From the NCBI RefSeq assembly GCF_900112585.1, contig NZ_FOLY01000001.1, positions 496,001 through 560,000 on the forward strand: a stretch of DNA of 64,000 nt, in the 5' to 3' direction. The notes under the pieces were generated by a model. That model worked only from the letters and a program-made list of their open reading frames with translations. It was not told the origin of the DNA and ran no database searches. The DNA is from Kushneria avicenniae (GTDB taxonomy: Bacteria; Pseudomonadota; Gammaproteobacteria; Pseudomonadales; Halomonadaceae). Positions 37,032 through 46,215 of this stretch are shown here, piece by piece. Both the position numbers and the translations under genes were made by a program. Each line of letters starts with the position of its first letter. Positions within the stretch are counted from its first letter, which is position 1.

Positions 37032-39662
37032 TCAGGCCAGCGCCTTTTCCACCACCTCGTATAGATTGCGTGACAGTGGCTCCTGGCGAATGCGCTCCAG
37101 CTCGGCGCGCATCAGCGCCTGGCGCTTGTCATCGAGACGATGATAGCGCGTCAGCGGTACGATCATGCGTGCGGCAATTTCCGGATTGAGCCGGTTGAGC
37201 TCAATGACAACATCCGCCAGCAGCCGGTATCCCTCACCATCAAGACGATGGAAATTGACCCGGTTCTGCTGGGTGAAGGCCCCCACCAGCGCCCGTACCC
37301 GGTTGGGATTCTTGATTGAAAAGGCCGGATGCTTCATCAGAAACCGCACGCGCTCCAGCGCATCGGCCTGCGGGCGCGTTACCTGAGTGGCAAACCACTG
37401 ATCCATGACCAGCGAGTCGTGTGCCCAGCGCTCGCCGAAGGCGCGAATGGCCGGATCTCCCAGATCGGCGCGATCAGAATGCGCCAGCAGCGTCAGGGCC
37501 GCCCGCACATCCGTCATGTTGTGATCGGCCTCGTACTGGGCGCGCGCCATGTTGAGCGCCTCGGGTTCACCGTTGGCGACCAGATAGGAGAGCGCCACGT
37601 TCTTGAGACTGCGCGCGGCAATCTGTTCAGGCGTGGCAGCATACGCCTCGGTGGTCTGATTGGCGTGGTAGACGCGCTCGAATTCGGCAAACAGGTTGTC
37701 CGCCAGTTGCTCGATGGCAGCGCGTCGGGCGCCGTGAATGGCATCAATGTCCACTCGCCCCTGCTGCTCGGCAATCCAGGCCTCACTGGGCAGACGCAAC
37801 ATTTCGGCCAGTACCGCCCTGTCGTCGGCCGGCTCGCGCAGCAGATAACGGAAGGCCTCGATCAGCCGTGCATCGAGTGTCATCGTCTCACCGCGCTGAT
37901 GGGCGGCCATCATCTCCTCGATGGCGATCAAAGCCAGTCGCTGGGTGGCGTCCCAGCGACTGAAGCCATCCTCGTCAAAGCGCATCAGATGCGAGAGTTC
38001 ATCGCGCGACCAGGGATACTCAAGACGCACCGGCGCCGACAGCCCACGCAGCAGTGACGGCACCGCGCCGTCATCCACGTTATCAAACACCCACTGCTGC
38101 TCGGCCTCGCGCAGATGCAGCACAGTGTCGGTGCCGCAGGATTTCCCGTTGAGGATCAGCTCGACCGGCTGACCATCGGCAGCAACAAGCCCCATGCGCA
38201 CCGGGACATGCAGGGGCTGTTTGTCATCCTGTCCCGGGGTGGGCGGCGTTTTTTGAGCAATGGTCAGGGTCAGTCGGCGCTGCGCGGCATCAAAATCGCT
38301 GCGCGCTGTCAGCTGCGGCGTTCCAGCCTGAGCATACCAGCGCATGAACTGGGTCAGGTCTTCGCCCGACACCTCGGCCATGGTGTCGACAAAATCCTCG
38401 ACGCGCACCGCCTGGCCGTCAAAACGCTCGAAGTAGAGATCGCTGCCGCGGCGGAACGTTGCCTCACCCAGCAGATTGCTGAGCATGCGCACGATCTCGG
38501 CACCCTTTTCATAGATGGTCAGGGTGTAGAAGTTCGAAATCTCGATGAAGTGATCGGGCCGCACCGGATGCGCGGTGGGGCCGGCATCCTCGGCAAACTG
38601 CAGGGTTCGCAGCAGTGCGGCGTCCTCGATGCGCTTGACCGGCGCCGAATTGATATCGGATGAAAAGCTCTGATCGCGAAAGACGGTAAAGCCTTCCTTG
38701 AGCGCCAGCTGGAACCAGTCACGGCAGGTCACGCGATTGCCCGACCAGTTATGGAAATACTCGTGCGCAACGATCCCCTCGATACGCTGAAAGGCCGCGT
38801 CCGTAGTGGTCTGCGGATTGGCCAGTACCGCCGCACTGTTGAAGATGTTGAGCCCCTTGTTCTCCATGGCGCCCATGTTGAAATCATCCACGGCCACGAT
38901 CATGAAAAGATCCAGATCGTATTCGCGCCCATAGGCCTTTTCATCCCACGTCATGGCGCGCTTGAGCGAGGCCATCGCCCAGTCGGTCTTTTCCAGATTC
39001 GACTTCTCGACCCACAGCTCAAGCGCCACTTCACGCCCGCTCATGGTAGTGAAACTGTCGCGCACGCACTCCAGAGAGCCGGCAACCAAGGCAAACAGAT
39101 AGGAAGGCTTGGGATGCGGGTCCTCCCAGGTAACGAAGTGACGCCCGCCCGGCAGCTCGCCGCGCTCGACGGGATTGCCGTTGGAGAGCAGCACCGGCTG
39201 CTGTTCCCGGTCGCCGATCACCGTGGTGGTGAATACGGCCATCACGTCGGGCCGGTCGGGATACCAGGTGATGCGGCGAAACCCCTCGGGCTCACACTGG
39301 GTACAAAACATCGGCCCGGACACGTAGAGCCCTTCAAGCGCCGTATTGTGGGCCGGGTCGATGACCACCTCGGTATCCAGCACGAACGTTTCCGGCACTC
39401 GTTCAATGATCAGCTGATCATTGTCAATGCGATATTCGTTCTCCAGCAGGGCCTGACCGTCGATGGCCACGCGCTCGGTCTTCAGTCCGTGGCCATTCAG
39501 CGTCAATGCCGCCTGCGCGTCATGGTCAGGGTGGCGCTGCAGATGAAGACGCGCCCTGACCCGCGTGACATTCGGATCAAGATCAAAGGTCAGCTCCGTT
39601 TTGTCGACACGGTAGGCCGGAGGACGGTAATCGCTGAGATAAATGGCTTGCGGTTCGGCCAT
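37032..39662 (-). CDS. pepN: Aminopeptidase N
   Basis: The protein has 876 residues, the usual length of gammaproteobacterial M1 PepN. GAMENKGL binds the substrate N-terminus, and the zinc site is HEYFHNW followed by the distal Glu in LKEGFTVFRD. The C-terminal helical domain is complete and ends in SRNLYEVVEKALA. It removes N-terminal residues from peptides in the cytoplasm. Confidence 0.96.
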   Translation of the reverse strand: MAEPQAIYLSDYRPPAYRVDKTELTFDLDPNVTRVRARLHLQRHPDHDAQAALTLNGHGLKTERVAIDGQALLENEYRIDNDQLIIERVPETFVLDTEVVIDPAHNTALEGLYVSGPMFCTQCEPEGFRRITWYPDRPDVMAVFTTTVIGDREQQPVLLSNGNPVERGELPGGRHFVTWEDPHPKPSYLFALVAGSLECVRDSFTTMSGREVALELWVEKSNLEKTDWAMASLKRAMTWDEKAYGREYDLDLFMIVAVDDFNMGAMENKGLNIFNSAAVLANPQTTTDAAFQRIEGIVAHEYFHNWSGNRVTCRDWFQLALKEGFTVFRDQSFSSDINSAPVKRIEDAALLRTLQFAEDAGPTAHPVRPDHFIEISNFYTLTIYEKGAEIVRMLSNLLGEATFRRGSDLYFERFDGQAVRVEDFVDTMAEVSGEDLTQFMRWYAQAGTPQLTARSDFDAAQRRLTLTIAQKTPPTPGQDDKQPLHVPVRMGLVAADGQPVELILNGKSCGTDTVLHLREAEQQWVFDNVDDGAVPSLLRGLSAPVRLEYPWSRDELSHLMRFDEDGFSRWDATQRLALIAIEEMMAAHQRGETMTLDARLIEAFRYLLREPADDRAVLAEMLRLPSEAWIAEQQGRVDIDAIHGARRAAIEQLADNLFAEFERVYHANQTTEAYAATPEQIAARSLKNVALSYLVANGEPEALNMARAQYEADHNMTDVRAALTLLAHSDRADLGDPAIRAFGERWAHDSLVMDQWFATQVTRPQADALERVRFLMKHPAFSIKNPNRVRALVGAFTQQNRVNFHRLDGEGYRLLADVVIELNRLNPEIAARMIVPLTRYHRLDDKRQALMRAELERIRQEPLSRNLYEVVEKALA

Positions 39663-39745
39663 GAAAGGCTCCTGAAATCAATCGATCGTGAGCCTAGTGT
39701 ACGCCGCAAGCCATTGCTGTCTCAAAGCGCTGGAAAGCGACAGCT

Positions 39746-40117
39746 TCAGGGCTCCTGTTTCGAGGAGGGTGTGGCACGCGTTACAAGCCAGCTGCCAATA
39801 CCGATCAGCAGCAAGGAGACGCTGATACGCACGATCAGAGACGGGATGGTCAGCCAGATCACCACGACACTGAAGATCAGGGTGACTACCGCAATGCCCT
39901 TGGCGCGGAGAGAGATGGCGCGCTCATGTTCCCAGTGCCGGATGGCAGGTCCTGCCAGCCGGTGCTGTCGGATCCAGCGGGCAAAGCGCGGCGAGCCCCT
40001 TGAAGCCAGCGCCACAGCGGCCAGCATGAAAGGTGTGGTCGGCAGCAGCGGCACCACCAGCCCGGCCATGCCCAGCGCAAAGCAGAGACCGGCGAGCCCT
40101 ATCCAGAGATAGCGCAT
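39746..40117 (-). CDS. DUF454 (YbaN-type) membrane protein, copy A
   Basis: The protein has 123 residues. The family pattern is clear: GLAGLCFALGMAGLVVPLLPTTPFML in the first helical hairpin, ASRGSPRFARWIRQHRLAGPAI, then two hydrophobic helices. Function is unknown. It lies 69 bp from a second copy on the same strand; the two share layout but differ in sequence throughout. Confidence 0.85.
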   Translation of the reverse strand: MRYLWIGLAGLCFALGMAGLVVPLLPTTPFMLAAVALASRGSPRFARWIRQHRLAGPAIRHWEHERAISLRAKGIAVVTLIFSVVVIWLTIPSLIVRISVSLLLIGIGSWLVTRATPSSKQEP

Positions 40118-40186
40118 GGCATCGCCTCAAAAAACGCTTCGCCCGGCGACAGGAGACGCATGGAAAAAGCCGAAAGGCTGCCGGGG

Positions 40187-40621
40187 TCAGTCATTGAAGG
40201 GGCGAGTCCTGCCGGAAGGCAGCGGACGAGTGGCCACGAACGTACCCACTGCGATCAGCACTATCAGAAGCAGCCAGAAGACCCAGTTGAAGCCGGTATG
40301 AATCCAGATGACCCAGGCACTGAAAAACATCATGGCGATCGATACGATCTTGGCCGGTAGCGGGATGGCGCGCTCCTCCTCCCATGCCCGGATCAGCGGG
40401 CCCGCGAAGCGGTTGCGCCGGATCCAGCGTTCAAAGCGCTTTGACCCTCTCGAGGCGCAGATGACCGCCAGCAGCATGAAATCGGTCGCCGGCAGCAGCG
40501 GCAAAAAGATCCCCACAATCCCGATGGCAAAACACAGCGCGGCCAGCGTTACCCAGATGGCGCGATTGACCGGAGAGCGCATACGGCCCTCTTCGGCAGG
40601 GTCCGGGGGAAGACTCGACAT
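40187..40621 (-). CDS. DUF454 (YbaN-type) membrane protein, copy B
   Basis: The protein has 144 residues from the ATG at 40621, which has AAGGGAG upstream; a longer frame to 40699 is rich in Arg and not needed. It repeats the pattern of copy A (LCFAIGIVGIFLPLLPATDFML and ASRGSKRFERWIRRNRFAGPLI). The two are tandem paralogues, probably from an old duplication, transcribed B then A. Confidence 0.85.
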   Translation of the reverse strand: MSSLPPDPAEEGRMRSPVNRAIWVTLAALCFAIGIVGIFLPLLPATDFMLLAVICASRGSKRFERWIRRNRFAGPLIRAWEEERAIPLPAKIVSIAMMFFSAWVIWIHTGFNWVFWLLLIVLIAVGTFVATRPLPSGRTRPFND

Positions 40622-40717
40622 GCCACACTCCCTTGAAAACCTGGACCGTCGATCATAGCGTTCGCAGCGTCCGTCACCAACCCTGCGCACCTGATCCATA
40701 TCAGGTATGGCAGTAAG

Positions 40718-41197
40718 TTACGACGCGGCGCTGCTGCCCTCGCCCAGCGATCGAATCATTTTCCAGGCCGCACAGCCGTCGTGATAATAGTCTTCCATCC
40801 AGTGCAGCACCTCATAGCCCATGCGCCGGTACAGCGAAATGGCCGCACGGTTGTCAGCCCGGACTTCCAGATAGATGCTGTCACAACCTCGCGTCAGCGC
40901 CACGGCTTCCAGCGCCAGCAGCAGGCGCTGCCCCAGCCCCTGGCCGCGTATATCCGGATGCAGGCAAAAGGAATAAAGGCGTGCCTTTTTCTCGTTGCGT
41001 CGAAACAAAAGCGTTCCATAGCCCATCAGCGCGCCGTCCTCATCAATGATCAGACGCGTCTGCGCGTTGGCCTTCGTCACCAGATACTTCAGCTGCGAGG
41101 GGCTGAAGCTGTCTTCGTTATCGCCAAAGCAGGTGCGCTCCAGAGCATTGAGTGCCGACGCATCCCTGGTCTCCGCGGCACGCAGCGTAAAAGCCAT
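40718..41197 (-). CDS. RimI-like GNAT acetyltransferase
   Basis: The protein has 159 residues from the ATG giving MAFTLRAAETRDASAL; longer frames to 41326 are not supported. The CoA loop is DIRGQGLGQRLLLALE and the C-terminal part has EVRADNRAAISLYRRMGYE, as in RimI-like enzymes acting on protein or peptide N-termini. It is divergent from the RimK-like gene with a 272-bp gap, a neighbour relation seen widely in gammaproteobacteria. Confidence 0.85.
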   Translation of the reverse strand: MAFTLRAAETRDASALNALERTCFGDNEDSFSPSQLKYLVTKANAQTRLIIDEDGALMGYGTLLFRRNEKKARLYSFCLHPDIRGQGLGQRLLLALEAVALTRGCDSIYLEVRADNRAAISLYRRMGYEVLHWMEDYYHDGCAAWKMIRSLGEGSSAAS

Positions 41198-41469
41198 GCG
41201 TTTTCTCCCGATCAGGATCCAAAAGGCCGCAATCCTACCATTTCCCTGCCGACAACACCCTGCCATGTGGTGCATCCGGCCTGACAATATTGCGAGATGA
41301 TGACGCTGAACAGCACATTCGCTCATGAACCCGTCGGGCAGCCTTCAGCAGCACTGGCCCTGCGCCCGCCACGATCACCAGCAACACCGCTCATGATCGC
41401 TCAACCCTATTCCACGATGACCGGCGGCGTCCTATGATGCGCATATTTCCTCGGGTTGCGGAGGGCGTC
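41198..41469. other. Divergent intergenic region between the GNAT and RimK-like genes
   Basis: I see no gene, RNA or strong repeat in this 272-bp segment. It should contain promoters for both divergent genes. GGAGGG at 41460-41465 is the ribosome-binding site that fixes the RimK-like start. Confidence 0.5.
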
Positions 41470-42981
41470 ATGTCACGTTTGCGTATTGTGGTGGATCACC
41501 CCGGCGATTGGCGCCCCTACTATCCCAGTGACGACCTGATCAGCGCCGATGATTTTCTGGCGCTGGAAGAAACCGCGGATCAGGATCGGGCCACCCACGT
41601 CATCAATCTGTGCAGCGGTCTCGATTACCTGGAAACCGGTTACTACGTCTCGCTGCTGGCGCAGGCGCGCGGTCAGCGCGTGCAGCCCGACGTGGAAACG
41701 CTCAATCAGTTGGGGCGCAAGGCGCTGATCGATCTGCAGCTGGACGGTCTCAACGACATGATGGCAGAGCTGGATCGCCGCGGCGCCCTGCAGGGCGAGC
41801 GACTGGACCTGCGGCTTTTCTTTGGCGACACCGGCAGCGAGGTGCTGGCGCGCCTTGGACGCCGGCTTTTCTCCCATTTCCCCTGTCCGATCCTGGAAGC
41901 CCGACTCATCAGGCGCCACGGCGACTGGCGGCTGGCGCGTCTTCAGGCGCTGTCGCTCAAGGATGTCGCCCTAGAGGAGGAAGATCGTTTTGCCCGCGCG
42001 CTCAATGCCCATTCCCGTCAGGTCTGGCGCACCCCGGCCGCCAAACGGCGCTACCGTTTTGATCTGGCCATTCTGGTCGACCCGGCAGAGGCCATGCCGC
42101 CAAGCAACAAGAGCGCCATCAAGCAGTTTATCCGCGCGGGACGCTCGATGGGCATCGATGTCAGTCTGATCACCCGGCGCGATGAAGGCCGGCTGGCCGA
42201 ATTCGATGCCCTGTTCATTCGCGAAACCACCCGTCTTGATCACCATACCTGGCGCATGGCACGTCGAGCCGAGCACGAAGGTCTGGTCGTCATCGATGAT
42301 CCCCAGTCGATTCTGCGCTGTACCAACAAGGTCTATCTGCACGCCCTGCTACGTGCCCGTGGCATCCCCGCCCCCGAGGGGCATCTGCTCAACCGCAGTG
42401 ACCTTGAGCGTCTCGATGCCTTGGCCGACACCCTCACCTTCCCGCAGGTGCTGAAAATTCCCGACGGCGCCTTTTCACGCGGAGTGGTCAAGATCAGCTC
42501 CAGAGATCAATTGATCGAGGAAGCCAGACGGCTGTTCGAGGACTCGGCCCTGCTGCTGCTTCAGGAGTGGATGCCCACCGAGTACGACTGGCGCATCGGC
42601 ATTCTGGATGGACAGGTGCTGTTCGCCAGCCGCTACTACATGGCCCGCGGCCACTGGCAGATCTATGATCACAGCGGCACTCGCGTGCGCAGCGGCGGAT
42701 TCGAGACGATGGACCCGGCAACGGCGCCCGAAAAAGTGATCAAAACCGCGCTCAAGGCCACCCGACTGATCGGCAACGGCCTTTACGGGGTCGATATCAA
42801 GCAGAGTGGCGACCGGGTGGTGGTCATCGAGGTCAATGACAACCCCAATCTGGACGTCGGCGTGGAGGATGTCGTGCTGGGCCCGGAGCTCTATCGGCGC
42901 GTCATGGCGTGGTTTCTGGAGCAGATGGAGCGCAAGCGTCAGCCCCGGCAGACCTCAACGCGTCAGCTCCCCGGTTCATGA
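41470..42981 (+). CDS. RimK-like ATP-grasp ligase with N-terminal extension
   Basis: The protein has 503 residues from the ATG at 41470 (GGAGGG 4-9 bp upstream), giving MSRLRIVVDHPGDWRPYYPSD. Residues 1 to about 190 form a conserved extension absent from classical RimK. The C-terminal ATP-grasp domain (about 270-490) has LKIPDGAFSRGVVKI, LLQEWMPTEYDWRIGILDG and the metal site VIEVNDNPNLDVG. It should ligate an amino acid to a carboxylate; the acceptor is unknown. Its 3-prime end overlaps the convergent DUF2797 gene by 6 bp. Confidence 0.87.
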   Translation: MSRLRIVVDHPGDWRPYYPSDDLISADDFLALEETADQDRATHVINLCSGLDYLETGYYVSLLAQARGQRVQPDVETLNQLGRKALIDLQLDGLNDMMAELDRRGALQGERLDLRLFFGDTGSEVLARLGRRLFSHFPCPILEARLIRRHGDWRLARLQALSLKDVALEEEDRFARALNAHSRQVWRTPAAKRRYRFDLAILVDPAEAMPPSNKSAIKQFIRAGRSMGIDVSLITRRDEGRLAEFDALFIRETTRLDHHTWRMARRAEHEGLVVIDDPQSILRCTNKVYLHALLRARGIPAPEGHLLNRSDLERLDALADTLTFPQVLKIPDGAFSRGVVKISSRDQLIEEARRLFEDSALLLLQEWMPTEYDWRIGILDGQVLFASRYYMARGHWQIYDHSGTRVRSGGFETMDPATAPEKVIKTALKATRLIGNGLYGVDIKQSGDRVVVIEVNDNPNLDVGVEDVVLGPELYRRVMAWFLEQMERKRQPRQTSTRQLPGS

Positions 42982-43872
42982 GCGTGTCGAAAGGGTCACG
43001 CTGACCTGATAACCGGTGTACTTGCGCAGATTGATCACGCCGGTATCAAGTATCAGATACTGGCCCTTGAGCCCCATCAACCGCCCCTCGACCTGCGGGG
43101 TGCGGTCCAGGTTGAAGGCTCTGACGCGCTCGGGCCAGGCCAGTACCGGGTAGTCAAAGCGGGCGACCGTCTGCTCACCGTGCGAACGGATATTGTCTTC
43201 CCCGAACTGCTCTTTGAGCGATTCAAGCCCGGGGGCCAATCGCGCCATCAGGTCATCGCGCAGGTTAATGAGATCAACATCAGCGGTTTCACCCTTGAGC
43301 ATGCGCTGCCAGTGGGTACGATCGCTGATTTCATGACGAAAGAGCGCCTCGACCAGGCCGGACTGACGACGCGATGCCACCGACAGGATCGGCAGCGCCT
43401 GAACCGCGCCCTGATCAAGCCAGCGCGTGGGCATCTGCGAGGGTTTGGTAATACCGACCTTGGCGCCGGAGCTGCTGGCCAGGTACACCACGTGAGGCGC
43501 AAAGCAGTGGCGCTCCCCCCATTCGGGCTCTCGGCAGGTGCCCTGAAAGTAGTGACAGCGCTCGGGCGCCATCATGCAGGTATCACAGCGCGCCAGACGC
43601 TTGAAACAGCTGTAGCAGTGACCCTGACCGAAACTCTTGCGGGTCGAACGCTGACAATTGACACAGACAATATGCCCGCCAAACGACAGTGCGACATCGT
43701 GGCCCAGCCAGGCATCGAGGGGCTCGCGGTGTTCCCCGATGCGCAGCTCATAGTGCGCGCCGCCCGCCTCATCAGCCGTAATCGCCATGCGGGCAAGTTC
43801 GCCAACACCTTCAAAAGAGGCCTTTGAAGGCGTTTGCATCCCTGCGAGAGGTTCGAGGTCTAGTTGACCCAT
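42976..43872 (-). CDS. DUF2797 protein with Cys-rich module and GIY-YIG-like segment
   Basis: The protein has 298 residues from the ATG at 43872; an internal ATG at 43839 is an alternative. Nine cysteines between residues 70 and 123, mostly as CxxC pairs (70/73, 86/89, 96/99), suggest zinc binding. Next comes VVYLASSSGAKVGIT (128-142) with R150 and E175, an order reminiscent of GIY-YIG nucleases; this last point is my inference. It overlaps the YeaC gene by 13 bp and belongs to a rhomboid-YeaC-DUF2797 operon. Confidence 0.82.
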   Translation of the reverse strand: MGQLDLEPLAGMQTPSKASFEGVGELARMAITADEAGGAHYELRIGEHREPLDAWLGHDVALSFGGHIVCVNCQRSTRKSFGQGHCYSCFKRLARCDTCMMAPERCHYFQGTCREPEWGERHCFAPHVVYLASSSGAKVGITKPSQMPTRWLDQGAVQALPILSVASRRQSGLVEALFRHEISDRTHWQRMLKGETADVDLINLRDDLMARLAPGLESLKEQFGEDNIRSHGEQTVARFDYPVLAWPERVRAFNLDRTPQVEGRLMGLKGQYLILDTGVINLRKYTGYQVSVTLSTRS

Positions 43873-44126
43873 TTGATGCTGTCGCCCCTGGCCTCACCGT
43901 GCTCGTCGCTGCCGCAGCCGTGACGATCAATGTGGCCGGTGCGCTGCTCGGGAGGCACGTTGTGAGCGGCCTCGAAACGCAGGATCGCCTCGAGGCACAG
44001 CTCACGCTGCTCACTGGTCAGGGCCCGGCCATCCGGCCACTTGCCCAGCTCTACGCCGCGCTTGAGTCCTTCATACATCTGCGGCGTGAGCTGCTCGATC
44101 ATGCGCTCGAAATTTCTGTCGCTCAT
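43860..44126 (-). CDS. yeaC: YeaC-like DUF1315 protein
   Basis: The protein has 88 residues. FERMIEQLTPQMYEGLKRGVELGKWPDGR is the conserved DUF1315 core, with LCLEAILRFEAAHNVP after it. Function is unknown. The stop lies inside the start region of DUF2797, and the gene begins 3 bp after the rhomboid stop. Confidence 0.87.
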   Translation of the reverse strand: MSDRNFERMIEQLTPQMYEGLKRGVELGKWPDGRALTSEQRELCLEAILRFEAAHNVPPEQRTGHIDRHGCGSDEHGEARGDSIKWVN

Positions 44127-44129
44127 GGT

Positions 44130-45014
44130 TTACCCGTCGATATCCTTGTGTTGCTGGTCAGGTATGGCCCGGTGCGGATGAAAGCGCGAACCCAGAAGCC
44201 CGGCCGCAAGACCCAGCAGCAGCCCCCCCAGATGCGCTTCGTTGGCGACATTGCCAAAGCCGATCCAGCCGGCGGCCGGCGTCATGCACAGCACCAGCCA
44301 GCCGACCATGAACACCATCAGCATGGCAGGGAACTGAAAGCCGCTGGTCGGCACCAGCCGCGAATAGAGCCAGACAAAGCCCACCAGGGCGTAGACCACG
44401 CCGGACATGCCGCCAAAAAGCACCGTACCAGTGGCGTACTGGGCCAGATTGGACACCAGCATGGCCGAACTCAAAAGCGCCAGCAGACGCCAGCGCCCCT
44501 GCAGCACTTCGACCTGGCGGCCAAAATACCAGAGCCAGAGCATGTTGAAGACCAGATGCATCAGGCTGAAATGCAAAAAGGCCGGCGAGAACAGCCGCCA
44601 GACTTCCGCCTGCGACAGAGCGTATCCAAGCGTTGCGGCATAGAGCTGCTGACCTTCAATGGCGATGGGCGCAATGGCCAGCGCCGTCAGGGCCTGAATA
44701 TCATCGATACCCTGCCAGGCGAAGACGGCCACACACATCGCAATCAGGACCGTTGTCATCGGCGCCGAGCGCAGCGCGCCCGTGATCGACCCTGAACGCG
44801 CCACGGGTGCCGGAGCCTCTTCCAGCGCCAGTGACTCTCCCTGTTGCCATCGCTCGATCAGCTCACGGGCCTTCTCGAGCTGAACATCCTCGATCAGCCA
44901 GAGCACCTGCCCGTCCTGATCACGCGAATAGTGATGACCGATGCGATGTTTCCAGAGCGCGTGACGCAGTTCGTCAATGTCGGCATCAAGAGGAAAACGC
45001 AGCGCCTGCGGCAT
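44130..45014 (-). CDS. Rhomboid intramembrane serine protease (GlpG-like)
   Basis: The protein has 294 residues from the ATG at 45014, with GGAG 6 bp upstream; a frame to 45134 is rejected. A small cytoplasmic N-terminal domain (about 1-60) precedes six or seven membrane helices. Catalytic Ser204 lies in GGMSGVVYALVG and His261 in NEAHLGGLLLG; HLVFN supplies the oxyanion-side His153/Asn157. It cleaves membrane proteins in the inner membrane; the substrate is unknown. Confidence 0.9.
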   Translation of the reverse strand: MPQALRFPLDADIDELRHALWKHRIGHHYSRDQDGQVLWLIEDVQLEKARELIERWQQGESLALEEAPAPVARSGSITGALRSAPMTTVLIAMCVAVFAWQGIDDIQALTALAIAPIAIEGQQLYAATLGYALSQAEVWRLFSPAFLHFSLMHLVFNMLWLWYFGRQVEVLQGRWRLLALLSSAMLVSNLAQYATGTVLFGGMSGVVYALVGFVWLYSRLVPTSGFQFPAMLMVFMVGWLVLCMTPAAGWIGFGNVANEAHLGGLLLGLAAGLLGSRFHPHRAIPDQQHKDIDG

Positions 45015-45083
45015 GCTGACTCCATTTGGGGCTGGAACCTGCCAGCCGGTCATGCTCATGGGATCGGAGGTTGAATATGCCAC

Positions 45084-45118
45084 AAAAAAAGAAGTCCGGC
45101 GGAGAGGGTCCGCCGGAC
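45084..45118 (-). terminator. Terminator of the nadK-metallophosphoesterase operon
   Basis: On the minus strand GTCCGGCGGA-CCCTC-TCCGCCGGAC is followed by TTCTTTTTTT. It lies 111 bp after the phosphoesterase stop. Confidence 0.85.
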
Positions 45119-45228
45119 AAGAGCAAGGGATCATTCAAGGGAACACTTACTCTGACGGCGGTACGGCTCAAAAGTTCACGGCACATTCAAAAAAATTCGG
45201 ATTTTATGTCATCGCGGCCAGCGTGTCC

Positions 45229-46215
45229 TCACTCCACGGCGCTGACCCAGCAGAATCGCCCGGCTTCCAGAGCGGCTTCACCGTCAAAGCGGTAGGCCAC
45301 CAGCCGCCCGCCGCGAACGGCGCTGTAATCCAGGCAGGCAACATTGGCCGTCGGCAGGCTCGGAATGCCTTCACACCAGTAATGCCCGACAAAAAGAGGC
45401 CGCTGTGATCGCTCATAATGGACCAGCCGATCCCGCTCCGCGTCACTCAGGGGATGATCCTCGAACTCATCCGGCAGCGGGTCGGGCTGAAAGACCACAT
45501 CACCATAGGTCTGCGGCGAGCGCGCCCAGAAATGGGTGCGAAAGACGCTGCGTCGGCTGCCGTCCATCGAATGAATGACCTCGCCACGAGGCAGTCGCAG
45601 CTGGGTACCGCGTGTGGTGCGATCCAGCACGCGGTGTTCGGGACTGCCCTGGATACTGGCTGCCGCCAGAAAACGCCGATCAATCCGGCCATCGGGGTGC
45701 TCGGCCAGAAAGGGGCGCAAAAGCGCTTCGTCCCAGCAGGCATGCGCCACGCGAAAATGCTCGAACTCAAGACACAGCGGCATCTCGAGAAACCATTCAA
45801 GATATGATGACCAGAGCGTTGGCAACCGCTCGAACTGCTGCAGCGTCTCGAACATGACCCGTTCGCTGCGCCCTCCGGCACGCGGCATGGTAAAGCCCCG
45901 ACCGCCGTGGCCCAGACAGTGCTTCAGGGCGTGGGCTTCGTGATTCCCCATTACCACCAGCGCGGTGCCGGCATCGACCATGGTGCGCACGATTTCAAGC
46001 GCTTTCTGGATATGCGAGCCGCGATCGATCAGATCGCCCAGAAAGATGGCGCGCCGCGCGTCATGCGTGTACACCCCGTCTCGTCTCTGATAGCCCATCT
46101 TCTCGAGCAGGGTTTCGAGCAGATCACCGCAGCCGTGCACATCGCCGATCAGGTCGAACCCATTGCCGATGCCCCGGGCAGGGGTGTCAGGCGCTGACTC
46201 AGCCAACAAGGCCAC
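45229..46215 (-). CDS. Metallophosphoesterase (PrpA/ApaH-like)
   Basis: The protein has 328 residues. The calcineurin-type metal-site motifs occur in order: GDVHGCGDLL (about 24-33), GDLIDRG (about 59-65), GNHEAH (about 88-93) and a late GHYWCEG. These match Ser/Thr phosphatases and diadenosine tetraphosphatases; the substrate is not certain. It overlaps the nadK 3-prime end by 17 bp and is co-transcribed with it. Confidence 0.86.
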   Translation of the reverse strand: MALLAESAPDTPARGIGNGFDLIGDVHGCGDLLETLLEKMGYQRRDGVYTHDARRAIFLGDLIDRGSHIQKALEIVRTMVDAGTALVVMGNHEAHALKHCLGHGGRGFTMPRAGGRSERVMFETLQQFERLPTLWSSYLEWFLEMPLCLEFEHFRVAHACWDEALLRPFLAEHPDGRIDRRFLAAASIQGSPEHRVLDRTTRGTQLRLPRGEVIHSMDGSRRSVFRTHFWARSPQTYGDVVFQPDPLPDEFEDHPLSDAERDRLVHYERSQRPLFVGHYWCEGIPSLPTANVACLDYSAVRGGRLVAYRFDGEAALEAGRFCWVSAVE

